Source: JBGPIT01 sp041485125 (GTDB taxonomy: Bacteria > Desulfobacterota > Binatia > UTPRO1). From it: a stretch of 15,775 nt of DNA. The notes under the pieces are model-generated. The model was not told the DNA's origin. It did not search any database and worked only from the letters and a program-made list of their open reading frames with translations. The position numbers and the translations under genes were made by a program. The DNA is taken from assembly GCA_041485125.1 (NCBI GenBank), contig JBGPIT010000074.1, positions 1-15,775 on the forward strand, given 5' to 3'. Shown here one piece after another: positions 6,778 through 13,547 of this stretch. How positions within the stretch are numbered: the first letter of the stretch is position 1; every line of letters begins with the position of its first letter.

Positions 6778-6975
6778 CGGCGGAGCACCGCTCGACCACA
6801 ATAGTACAGATCCGATTCGTCGCCGGTCCGCGGGCGTACGCACACGCGGCGCGGAATCTGCGATAGCGTCGGCGATGGTGACACGCGGCGTGGCGGGGTC
6901 CATGTGTCGGCGCCGCCGCATGACTCCCGTTCCGCCGGCGATGTATCGAGGCTCGCCCGCATCGAGCGCGCGCGA

Positions 6976-7004
6976 TTGACCGCGTCGATACGAGCCTTTA
7001 TGGT
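6976..7004 (+). promoter_or_regulatory. Sigma70-like promoter of the tRNA gene
   Basis: TTGACC (6976-6981), a 17-bp spacer and TATGGT (6999-7004), followed by the GC-rich discriminator TCGGGCC typical of stringently controlled stable-RNA promoters. Predicted transcription start is near 7011, about 30 nt before the mature tRNA 5' end. Confidence 0.6.
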
Positions 7005-7041
7005 TCGGGCCTCCGAGCGCCGTCACCGCCTCGCGTCTCAC

Positions 7042-7114
7042 GCCACCCTAGCTCAGCTGGTAGAGCAGCCGATTCGTAATCGGCAGGTCGAGGGTTCGAG
7101 TCCCTTGGGTGGCT
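7042..7114 (+). tRNA. tRNA-Thr (anticodon CGT)
   Basis: A complete 73-nt cloverleaf. The acceptor stem is GCCACCC (7042-7048) with GGGTGGC (7107-7113). The D stem is GCTC/GAGC. The anticodon stem GCCGA/TCGGC encloses the loop TTCGTAA, giving anticodon CGT at 7075-7077 (reads ACG, Thr). The T arm is GAGGG-TTCGAGT-CCCTT with one G-T wobble. Discriminator base is T at 7114. CCA is not encoded. The anticodon arm resembles E. coli thrW. A promoter and a downstream hairpin flank it, so it is a single-gene transcript. Confidence 0.97.
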
Positions 7115-7127
7115 CTGTACTTATGTG

Positions 7128-7147
7128 GGCCGGGTACTGACCCGGCC
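7128..7147 (+). terminator. Hairpin terminator after the tRNA
   Basis: GGCCGGGT (7128-7135) and ACCCGGCC (7140-7147) form a perfect 8-bp stem with tetraloop ACTG, starting 14 nt after the tRNA 3' end. No T-tract follows, but the position is right. It may also serve the convergent sulfatase-FGE operon, which ends at 7237. Confidence 0.55.
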
Positions 7148-7236
7148 GGCTCCGCCCTCGAACGACCGTCAGCACGCAATCTTCTCGCCCTTGGCCGAGC
7201 GCTCTTCCTGGTCGGCCACCACCGGCGATGGCGACG

Positions 7237-8064
7237 TCACACGCTGGCGACGCAACGAAAGCCGATGTGCGCCGCGGTCGAGTCGGGCGTGAGACCGATG
7301 CGGGCAGCGGGACGATAGCGGGCGCAGTATTCCGCGGCGCACAGGAAGGAGCCGCCTTTCAGTGCGACCAACTCCACCCCGATCGCTGCGGTGCCGGCGC
7401 AGGGGCAGAGGGCTTCTCCGACGAACGGCGAGACCGTCCATTCCCAGACGTTGCCGATCATGTCGCTCGCGGCGTAGCCGTTGGAGGGAAAGGATCGGAC
7501 CGGCGTAGTGCCCGGTGTCCGGCCGCGGGCGAAGTACCAGGGAAACGCGCCCGTCCACACGTTCGCCATCAAGCGGCCATCCGGCGTGAGCTCCTCGCCC
7601 CACGCGTAGGCGGCACCGGCGAGGCCGCCGCGCGCCGCCACCTCCCACTCGGCCTCGCTCGGCAGGCGCTTGCCGCACCATGCCGCGAAGGCACGCGCAT
7701 CGTCGAGTCCGACGTGGACGACCGGATGATCCTCGCGTCCGTCTAGGGCGGATCCGACGCCCTCTGGCGCGTGCCAGCTGGCGCCGGGCGAGAACCGCCA
7801 CCACTGCGACGGGTCGCGGACGTCGACCGGGCCCGGGGTCATCACGAACACGGCGGAACCGGCGGGGTTCAGACGCTCCGCCACGCTGACGTACCTCGTC
7901 GCCGCGACGAAGTGGGCGAAGGCGCGGTTCGTCACCGGCGTCACGTCGATCACGAAGGCGCCGACCTCGACGTCGCGTGCGGGGCGCTCCTCCGGGTAGT
8001 GCTCATCCGACCCGATGCGGTAGCGACCGGCTGGTATCGCCACCATCTCGTCGGTTGCCGCCAT
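7237..8064 (-). CDS. Formylglycine-generating enzyme (SUMF1/FGE family sulfatase maturase)
   Basis: A 275-aa FGE-sulfatase domain protein. It oxidises the active-site cysteine of Cys-type sulfatases (CxPxR motif) to C-alpha-formylglycine using oxygen, in the cytoplasm. The opening MVAIPAGRYRIGSDEHYPEE, the central blocks HPVVHVGLDDARAFAAWCGKRLPSEAEWEVAARGG (~113-147), NVWEWT (205-210) and the C-terminal GGSFLCAAEYCARYR with IGFRC are all family hallmarks. The two copper-binding catalytic cysteines are present as Cys242 and Cys247, which separates it from EgtB-like or inactive paralogues. The start ATG at 8064 lies 3 bp after the sulfatase stop (TGA CTC ATG), so the two are translationally coupled and this enzyme is almost certainly the maturase of that sulfatase. 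Confidence 0.95.
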   Translation of the reverse strand: MAATDEMVAIPAGRYRIGSDEHYPEERPARDVEVGAFVIDVTPVTNRAFAHFVAATRYVSVAERLNPAGSAVFVMTPGPVDVRDPSQWWRFSPGASWHAPEGVGSALDGREDHPVVHVGLDDARAFAAWCGKRLPSEAEWEVAARGGLAGAAYAWGEELTPDGRLMANVWTGAFPWYFARGRTPGTTPVRSFPSNGYAASDMIGNVWEWTVSPFVGEALCPCAGTAAIGVELVALKGGSFLCAAEYCARYRPAARIGLTPDSTAAHIGFRCVASV

Positions 8065-8067
8065 GAG

Positions 8068-10467
8068 TCAGATGCGGATGCCCAGGGCGTTGATGAAGCG
8101 CATGGTTTCGAGCGCCGACGTCGGGGTCGTGTCCACGGAGATCCGTACGCGGACGATGTCGCCCTGGAAGGGGTTGGGTCCGCGATAGAGCGTCGACACC
8201 TGGTTGCCGAGATCCGCGCCGAGCGAGAATCCATCGTAGGAGGTCGAGAAGAGCACCCGCGCGAACGTGTGCTCGGCGGCCTTCCGCCCATTGACGAACA
8301 GCGCGCCCGAGCCGTCGAAGGGCCGTGAGGTCATGGTCTGCACGTAACGCACGATCGACGGCCCCTCGGGCAAGCGCTCATCGGCTTCCAGGCGCTCGTT
8401 CCAGGGCACCAGGCTCTGCTCGTAGATCAGGCGCCCGTCGAGAACGTGCAGGACGTAGCCGGCGTGCTTCGAGCCGTGCGCGAGCAGGACGCCGTCACCG
8501 CGGCCCGGCGGCCGCACGAGGTCGATCGTGATCTCGTGACTGAAGGCGCAGACGACGGGCGCCACTTGGTTCGCGAGGCGCTCGAGCGGTGGGACGAACT
8601 CCCACTGCGGGCGAATCCCGCGGCGCTGGCGGTCCTGGACCATCTTGATGATGAGGTTGCGGTCGTCGAGCGGGAAGACGCCGTATTGCTGAGCGGCCGC
8701 CGTCCACTTGGCTTTCAGCTCTTCCACCTTCTCCGGATGGCGCGCCGCCAGGTCGACGAGCTCGTTCGGATCCCGCGCAAGGTCGTAGAGCTCCCAGACG
8801 TCGTCGTCGAACGGCAGGCCGCGCTGGTGACGCGTCACCAGCCGCCAGTCGCCGTCGAGATAGCCGCGCTGGCCGCCGAGCTCGAAATACTGCGCGCTCC
8901 GCGTCGGCGCGTCCGCACTGGCGAACGTCGCGAAGACGCTCGCGCCTTCGAGCGGCTTCAGCCGGCGCCCGCGATAGATTTCGGGACGCTCCACCGCAGC
9001 GGCCTCCAGGATGGTCGGGTACAGATCGATGACGTGCACAAAGCGTTTGCGAATCTCGCTGCGGCCGGTGATGCGGCGCGGCCACGACACGATCAGCGGA
9101 TCCGCAACGCCGCCGAGATGGACGTACTGCTTGTAGAGCCGGTACGGAGTATTGGACACGCACGCCCATCCGATCGGGTAGTGCGGAAAGGTCGCGTCCT
9201 CTCCCATCACGTCGTAGAGCTTCGCCGCTTCGTCGACCGGCACCGGCCGACCGAACGCCGGCGCGAAGACGTTGGGCGTCCCCGTCGGCGTTCCTTCCGC
9301 CGAGCCGCCGTTGTCGGAGAAGAGGACGATCAGGGTGTTCTCGCGCCAGCCGCCTGCGTCGAGGACCGCCAGGAGGCGACCGACGTTGGCGTCCAGGTTG
9401 GTGATCAGGCCGGCGTAGACCTCCATGTAGCGGGCGTAGATCCGCTTCTGCGTCGCGTCGAGGGAATCCCAAGCGTCGGCGCCGGGCGACAGCGGCGGCA
9501 GTTGGGTCGTTTCGGGAACGAGGCCGAGCGCGCGCTGCCGTTCGAGCCGCGTGGCGCGCACCACGTCCCACCCCGCGTCATACGCGCCACGGTAGGCGTC
9601 GCGATCACGGGCACGCGCCTGCAGCGGCGAGTGCGCCGCCGGATAGCAGAGTTGTAGATAAAAAGGCTTCTCCGGTGTGACGGCCTTCTGCGTGTGCAGA
9701 TAGGTGATGGCGCGATCGGTGAGCGCGTCGTTGACGAAATAGTCCTCGCGCTCCTCGGCTTCGACGGGCGTCACGCCGTCGATGAGCTCGGACGGTCTGA
9801 AGTAGTCGGTCGAGTGGCCCTGGAACCAATAGGCACGCTCGAAGCCGCGGCTGGTCGGCCAGTTGTGGTAGGGGCCCGTCGGGCCGTTCGACGCGGCCAG
9901 GTTCACGTGCCACTTGCCGACGTGCAGCGTCGACCAGCCGCGGTCGCGGAGGACTTCGCTGAGCGTCGCGGCTTCGAGGGTCAGGTCGCCGCGGTAGCCC
10001 GGGTAGCCGCTGTCGATGTCGGCCAGCCACCCCATGCCGGCGGAATGGTGATTGAGACCGGTCATGAGCGCCGCCCGCGTCGGCGAGCACATGGCGCAGG
10101 TGCGGAAGTTGACGTAGCGCAGGCCCTCGGCAGCGAGCCGGTCGATGTTCGGGGTTCGGATCTCGCTGCCGTAGGCACCGAGATCGGCGAAGCCGACGTC
10201 GTCGATCACGATCACGACGATGTTGGGCGCGGCCGCCGGGGCCGTGGTCTCTCCCGCGTACGACGGTCGCGAATCCTCGAACGACGCGGCGATCTCGGCC
10301 GGCCGACCGGGGTCGACCGCTGCCGGCGTGCGCAGCTTCCGACTCTTCTCACGCACGGTCACGATGCCCGCGGCGCCGAGCGCGGTCACCGCCGCGCCAC
10401 CGGCCGCGCCGAGGAGGAACGAGCGGCGGTCGAGGCCTGTCTTCTTCGGAGGGATGTCCTCAGCCAT
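8068..10467 (-). CDS. Tat-exported Cys-type arylsulfatase-like hydrolase
   Basis: A 799-aa sulfatase of the alkaline phosphatase superfamily; it hydrolyses sulfate esters, probably in the periplasm. The N-terminus has a twin-arginine signal (LDRRSFLLGAAGGAAVTALG, res. ~12-31). Metal ligands appear as Asp89/Asp90 (VIDDVG) and Asp385/Asn386 (FSDNGG). The modification motif is CSPTR with Cys127, followed by ALMTG. GKWH (184-187) and PAAHSP (His279) supply the usual Lys/His. The last ~180 residues form an extra C-terminal domain, as in other ~780-aa bacterial arylsulfatases of the AtsA type. Tat export of the folded protein fits prior cytoplasmic modification by the neighbouring FGE. I choose the ATG at 10467 (GAAGGA upstream) over an ATG at 10488. 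The natural substrate is unknown. Confidence 0.95.
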   Translation of the reverse strand: MAEDIPPKKTGLDRRSFLLGAAGGAAVTALGAAGIVTVREKSRKLRTPAAVDPGRPAEIAASFEDSRPSYAGETTAPAAAPNIVVIVIDDVGFADLGAYGSEIRTPNIDRLAAEGLRYVNFRTCAMCSPTRAALMTGLNHHSAGMGWLADIDSGYPGYRGDLTLEAATLSEVLRDRGWSTLHVGKWHVNLAASNGPTGPYHNWPTSRGFERAYWFQGHSTDYFRPSELIDGVTPVEAEEREDYFVNDALTDRAITYLHTQKAVTPEKPFYLQLCYPAAHSPLQARARDRDAYRGAYDAGWDVVRATRLERQRALGLVPETTQLPPLSPGADAWDSLDATQKRIYARYMEVYAGLITNLDANVGRLLAVLDAGGWRENTLIVLFSDNGGSAEGTPTGTPNVFAPAFGRPVPVDEAAKLYDVMGEDATFPHYPIGWACVSNTPYRLYKQYVHLGGVADPLIVSWPRRITGRSEIRKRFVHVIDLYPTILEAAAVERPEIYRGRRLKPLEGASVFATFASADAPTRSAQYFELGGQRGYLDGDWRLVTRHQRGLPFDDDVWELYDLARDPNELVDLAARHPEKVEELKAKWTAAAQQYGVFPLDDRNLIIKMVQDRQRRGIRPQWEFVPPLERLANQVAPVVCAFSHEITIDLVRPPGRGDGVLLAHGSKHAGYVLHVLDGRLIYEQSLVPWNERLEADERLPEGPSIVRYVQTMTSRPFDGSGALFVNGRKAAEHTFARVLFSTSYDGFSLGADLGNQVSTLYRGPNPFQGDIVRVRISVDTTPTSALETMRFINALGIRI

Positions 10468-10577
10468 GGCAATCCTTCGTGGGCTCATCGCCCGGTGGCG
10501 CGTCCCCCCTCAGAGGGGCCGCGTGGTGGGCTGCGGAACCGTCTTCATGCAGGCCAAGAACGGGAAATCCCGGAGTG

Positions 10578-10955
10578 CTACCGGTCGAGCAGTACGTAGC
10601 CGGGCAGGTTCGCGGCCCGGAGAGCCGGCCGCACCGCCGCGGGCAGGTGTGCATAGGCCGCTTCGCCATCGACGATACGCGGATTGTGAAGCTTGAAGCG
10701 CCGGCCCATGCGCTGAAGTTCGCCGCCGCGTGCCGCTTTGAGGTTGCGCGCCCAATCGACGTCGCGTCCGTAGGTCAGAGGCACCACGAATCCCTTCGTG
10801 GTCCGGAAGGCGACGACCGGACTGCGGTAGTGTCGCCCGCTCTTGCGCCCGACGTGGTGAATGACCGCGAGCGGTGGGACGAGCCAGGCGAACGTCCCCA
10901 TCAGAGGGTTCGTGAACACGCGGTTCACGCGCCGCATGAAGCGCGGGAAGTGCAT
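10578..10955 (-). CDS. DDN-type deazaflavin (F420)-dependent nitroreductase family protein
   Basis: A 125-aa member of the 'nitroreductase family deazaflavin-dependent oxidoreductase' group (DUF385/DDN fold), small split-barrel proteins that in mycobacteria use F420H2. Hallmarks are HFPRFMRRVNRVFTNPLMG at the start, HHVGRKSGRHYRSPVVAF (~33-50), FVVPLTYGRDVDWARNLKAA (~56-75) and the end PGYVLLD. The frame is open to a GTG at 11066 (162 aa), but the extra 37 Arg-rich residues are unlike the family, so I start at the ATG at 10955. No Shine-Dalgarno is clear for either. The gene lies 110 bp upstream of the sulfatase in the same direction and could be co-transcribed with it. The substrate is unknown. 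No F420 biosynthesis gene is present here. Confidence 0.88.
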   Translation of the reverse strand: MHFPRFMRRVNRVFTNPLMGTFAWLVPPLAVIHHVGRKSGRHYRSPVVAFRTTKGFVVPLTYGRDVDWARNLKAARGGELQRMGRRFKLHNPRIVDGEAAYAHLPAAVRPALRAANLPGYVLLDR

Positions 10956-11160
10956 CACCGCAATCGTACTGCCGTGGGATGCGCGCATCAAACGGAGACG
11001 GATTAGAATGCGGCGCGTGGCGCGCGTCATCGCGCCCACGCCACCACGCGCGAGCCGTCGACTCACTTGATTCAGGCGCGGCCCGGCGAGGCGCGGCGGA
11101 CGACGCTGCGCCCAGCAGCCGGCGGGAGCCGTAGGTCAGCACGGCGCTGACCATCGATCC

Positions 11161-11244
11161 CTCGTCCGCTGGCGCGACTACGTTGCCGGCACCGTCCGCA
11201 TGGCCTCCGACCACCTGCCGATCTGCGCCGCGCTCACGCTCTGA
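11161..11244 (+). pseudogene. Degenerate fragment resembling a haloalkane dehalogenase
   Basis: In one frame this reads LVRWRDYVAGTVRMASDHLP followed by ICAALTL and TGA at 11242-11244. The intact dehalogenase downstream has LAWREYVAGTTDLPIGGL at the matching place. At DNA level 11169-11193 and 11809-11833 agree at 23 of 25 positions. No start codon or preceding domain fits, so this looks like the residue of a related gene or a partial duplication, with an in-frame insertion of a few codons. A chance match is unlikely but not excluded. Confidence 0.5.
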
Positions 11245-11251
11245 TCAGGCT

Positions 11252-11279
11252 TTGATCGGCTGCGCGGCTGTCCTATGGA
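11252..11279 (+). promoter_or_regulatory. Possible promoter of the dehalogenase gene
   Basis: TTGATC (11252-11257), a 16-bp spacer and TATGGA (11274-11279) lie about 45 bp before the start codon. The perfect 8-bp palindrome CTGATCAG (11241-11248) abuts the -35 element, and TGATC occurs twice 11 bp apart, so a repressor site is conceivable. The hexamers match consensus only moderately. Confidence 0.4.
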
Positions 11280-11323
11280 GTCGGAGCACGGCGCGCACCG
11301 CCGTGGATCGAAAGGAGCGACGC

Positions 11324-12247
11324 ATGCCGATCGTGAGAACTCCCGAGGCGCGTTTCACCGCCCTGCCCGACTATCCCTTCGCACCGCATTACGTCGACGT
11401 CGGCCGTGCGATCGGCCGCGGCGAGCCCGTGCGCATGCACTACGTCGAGGAGGGCCGCGGCGACGCGATCCTTTGCCTCCACGGCGAGCCGAGCTGGTCC
11501 TTTCTCTACCGCCGCATGATCCCGATCCTGGCGCGGCGCGGCCGCGTGCTCGCGCCCGACCTCATCGGCTTCGGCAAGTCGGACAAGTTCACCGAGCGCG
11601 GCGACTACTCCTACCGCATGCACCGCGACGCCGTCCTCGGCTTCATGGACGCGCTCGGGCTCGAGCGTATCACGCTCGTTTGCCAGGACTGGGGCGGGCT
11701 GCTCGGTCTCCAGCTCGCGGGTCAGCTCCCCGACCGTTTCGCGCGCCTCGTGATCATGAACACGGCGCTACCGACGGGCGAGGAGGAGGTCGGTCCGGGA
11801 TTTCTCGCCTGGCGCGAGTACGTCGCCGGCACCACCGATCTGCCGATCGGCGGCCTCTTCGGCCGGGCGATCTTTCCGGAGGCACGCCGCACGCCGGAGA
11901 TCCTCGCCGGCTACGACGCGCCCTTTCCCGACCGGAGCTACAAAGAGGGCGCGCACGCCTTTCCGTCGCTGGTGCCGATCACGCCGGACGCGCCGGGCGC
12001 GGCCGAGAACCGCGAGGCGTGGAAGACGCTCGAGCGCTGGCAGAAGCCCTGCCTGCTCATGGCGGGCGACAAGGATCCGGTGCTCGGGATCGCCGCGGCG
12101 AAGGTCTTCGAGCGCCGGATGCCGCACGCCGGCACGGTCGTGGTGATCGAGGACGCCGGACACTTCCTGCAAGAGGACAAAGGCGAGGAGATCGCGGAGA
12201 GGATCGTCGCGTTCATCGACGCGACGGCAGACGCCGGCGGGCGCTAG
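11324..12247 (+). CDS. Haloalkane dehalogenase, subfamily I (DhlA-like)
   Basis: A 307-aa alpha/beta hydrolase closely following the DhlA layout (310 aa): hydrolytic cleavage of carbon-halogen bonds to an alcohol and halide, in the cytoplasm. Seen are HGEPSWS (53-59, oxyanion Glu55), nucleophile Asp122 with halide-binding Trp123 (VCQDWGG), APFPDRSYKEGAHAFPSLVPITPD (199-222, typical of this subfamily), Asp251 (GDKDPVLG) and His280 (DAGHFLQE). The Asp nucleophile and following Trp separate it from esterases. A counterpart of the cap-domain Trp175 of DhlA is not evident. The ATG at 11324 has AAAGGAG 7 nt upstream, although the frame is open further. Its stop overlaps the convergent membrane protein stop at CTAG. 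Natural substrates are unknown. Confidence 0.93.
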   Translation: MPIVRTPEARFTALPDYPFAPHYVDVGRAIGRGEPVRMHYVEEGRGDAILCLHGEPSWSFLYRRMIPILARRGRVLAPDLIGFGKSDKFTERGDYSYRMHRDAVLGFMDALGLERITLVCQDWGGLLGLQLAGQLPDRFARLVIMNTALPTGEEEVGPGFLAWREYVAGTTDLPIGGLFGRAIFPEARRTPEILAGYDAPFPDRSYKEGAHAFPSLVPITPDAPGAAENREAWKTLERWQKPCLLMAGDKDPVLGIAAAKVFERRMPHAGTVVVIEDAGHFLQEDKGEEIAERIVAFIDATADAGGR

Positions 12248-12603
12248 TGCGCGAACCGCCAGCGCGGATCGATCTGACGCCTGGCGGAGCCGCCGCCCCC
12301 GCCCTTTTTGCCGCGGCCGAAGATCGGCGACGTCTTCACGCGCCCGTAGCCGTTCACGTGCTCGACACCCCAGGCGGCGTCGCGGCGCGCCGGCACCGGC
12401 GCGACCCGGCTGGCGCTGATCGTGAGGACCATGGTCACAAAGACCAGGATGCTGAGCACCGAGATGAAGCCGATCCGCACCCAGCGCCGGATGCGCACCA
12501 TCGACTGGCGGCGTTGCAGTGCCTCGGCCCGCAGCGGATGAACGGTCCGCAACTGGCCTTCCACTTCCCTCCGCGTCAGCATCGCGGCGGCCACTAGCAC
12601 CAT
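12244..12603 (-). CDS. Small single-pass membrane protein, unknown function
   Basis: A 119-aa protein I do not recognise. A charged N-terminal part with many Arg (res. ~9-43) precedes one hydrophobic transmembrane helix (IGFISVLSILVFVTMVLTIS, 44-63). A tail follows with GYGRVKTSPIFGRGKKGGGGGS and a basic end. The Arg-rich stretch before the helix predicts an N-in, C-out orientation. The start is ATG at 12603 or, losing seven residues, ATG at 12582. It is divergent from the rhomboid gene, with only 29 bp between the starts, and converges on the dehalogenase with a 4-bp overlap in which CTAG carries both stop codons. The tight fit, a convincing membrane helix and codon-like composition support a real gene. 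Confidence 0.65.
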   Translation of the reverse strand: MVLVAAAMLTRREVEGQLRTVHPLRAEALQRRQSMVRIRRWVRIGFISVLSILVFVTMVLTISASRVAPVPARRDAAWGVEHVNGYGRVKTSPIFGRGKKGGGGGSARRQIDPRWRFAH

Positions 12604-12632
12604 TCTGCCCCAGTGTCACGCCTCAGCGTGTC

Positions 12633-13547
12633 ATGATGGCGTCTATGGCGTCCTTCGTCGTGCCGCCGGCGATCGCGGACGAGATCGCGCTCGTGCTCAT
12701 CGCCGAGGGCATCGACGCCGAGCTACGCCGCGATCACGACGGCACCGTGATCTGGGTTGCCGATCGCGACGCGAGCCACGCCGCCCGCATCCTCGCCGAG
12801 GAGTATCCGGGCGGCTTCGCCGCGAGCATCGCGGAGCGGCGTTGGCAGCCCCGCTCGCCCTTCGGCGATCGCTGGTTCGGACGCGGCTCATGGGTGCTCT
12901 TCGCGATCGTCGGGCTCTGCATTGCGATCTATGCCGGCGAAGAGCTGAGCGGCGGCTCCGAGTCGCGCGCGGTGCTGCTCCGCTTCGGCGCCTCGCGGCC
13001 GGCGCACGTGCGGAGCGGCGAATGGTGGCGCCTGGTGATGGCGATCTTCGTACACATCGGCCCGCGCCACATCCTCGGCAACGTGGCGACGCTGCTCGTC
13101 CTCGCCCCGGCCCTCGCGGCTGCCCTCGGCGCTGGGCGCTTCGCCTTCATCTTCGTACTGACCGGTGTGGCCGGGAACGCGCTCAGCTACTGGGTTGCGC
13201 CGTCGGACATGGTGAGCGCGGGCGCGTCGGGCGCGATTCTCGGCGTGCTGGGCGCGCTCGGCGGCCAGCGCATCCGCTTCGCCTCGAGCGCTCGCTTTCG
13301 GACCTGGCAGATCGTGGCGGCGCTGCTCGCCTACCTCGGCATCGCCGTCGGCGCCGAGCCGGGCGTCGACACCATGGCGCACCTCGGCGGCCTGATCGCC
13401 GGCTTCGTCCTCGGCCTGGTGATCCCGCCGCTGCCGGCAGGGCCGACGCGGCGCGAGCGGCTCGTGTCGATCGCCTGCGGCGCCGTCGCGGGCGCCATCG
13501 TCGCGCTCGCCTTCATCGCCGCGATCACAGCCAGCCGGCGCGCTTGA
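12633..13547 (+). CDS. Rhomboid family intramembrane serine protease with GlpG-like N-domain
   Basis: A 304-aa rhomboid protease that cleaves transmembrane helices of membrane proteins in the inner membrane. The catalytic dyad is Ser199 in GASGAILG and His250 in MAHLGGLIAGF. The supporting HIGPRHILGN motif (141-150, with His146 and Asn150) lies in the second helix. Six or seven hydrophobic helices span ~87-300. The first ~65 residues (SFVVPPAIADEIALVLIAEG ... VIWVADRDASHAARILAEEY) match the cytoplasmic N-domain of E. coli GlpG in layout, including the TVIWVAD/SDVWLAD-like segment. Start: ATG at 12633, with further in-frame ATGs at 12636 and 12645 and no Shine-Dalgarno visible. Its end overlaps the convergent corA gene by 23 bp. 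Confidence 0.94.
   Translation: MMASMASFVVPPAIADEIALVLIAEGIDAELRRDHDGTVIWVADRDASHAARILAEEYPGGFAASIAERRWQPRSPFGDRWFGRGSWVLFAIVGLCIAIYAGEELSGGSESRAVLLRFGASRPAHVRSGEWWRLVMAIFVHIGPRHILGNVATLLVLAPALAAALGAGRFAFIFVLTGVAGNALSYWVAPSDMVSAGASGAILGVLGALGGQRIRFASSARFRTWQIVAALLAYLGIAVGAEPGVDTMAHLGGLIAGFVLGLVIPPLPAGPTRRERLVSIACGAVAGAIVALAFIAAITASRRA

Noticed and set aside
6904..7140. 78-aa ORF spanning the tRNA
   Set aside because: It contains the LAQLVEQPIRNRQVEGSSPLGGS-type peptide that arises from translating a tRNA gene; it is a well-known false ORF.
8446..9657. 403-aa plus-strand reading frame
   Set aside because: It is antisense to the sulfatase, whose active-site and metal motifs are all in the minus frame.
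10506..10518. CCCCT-CAG-AGGGG stem upstream of the sulfatase
   Set aside because: The stem is only 5 bp with no T-tract, and it sits in the middle of the 110-bp gap, so it could equally be chance.
9694..10599. 301-aa plus-strand reading frame
   Set aside because: It is antisense to the sulfatase N-terminal half and has no motif.
11275..12597. 440-aa plus and 283-aa minus frames over the dehalogenase
   Set aside because: Both are alternative frames of a gene with unmistakable dehalogenase motifs; their Arg-rich sequences are low complexity.
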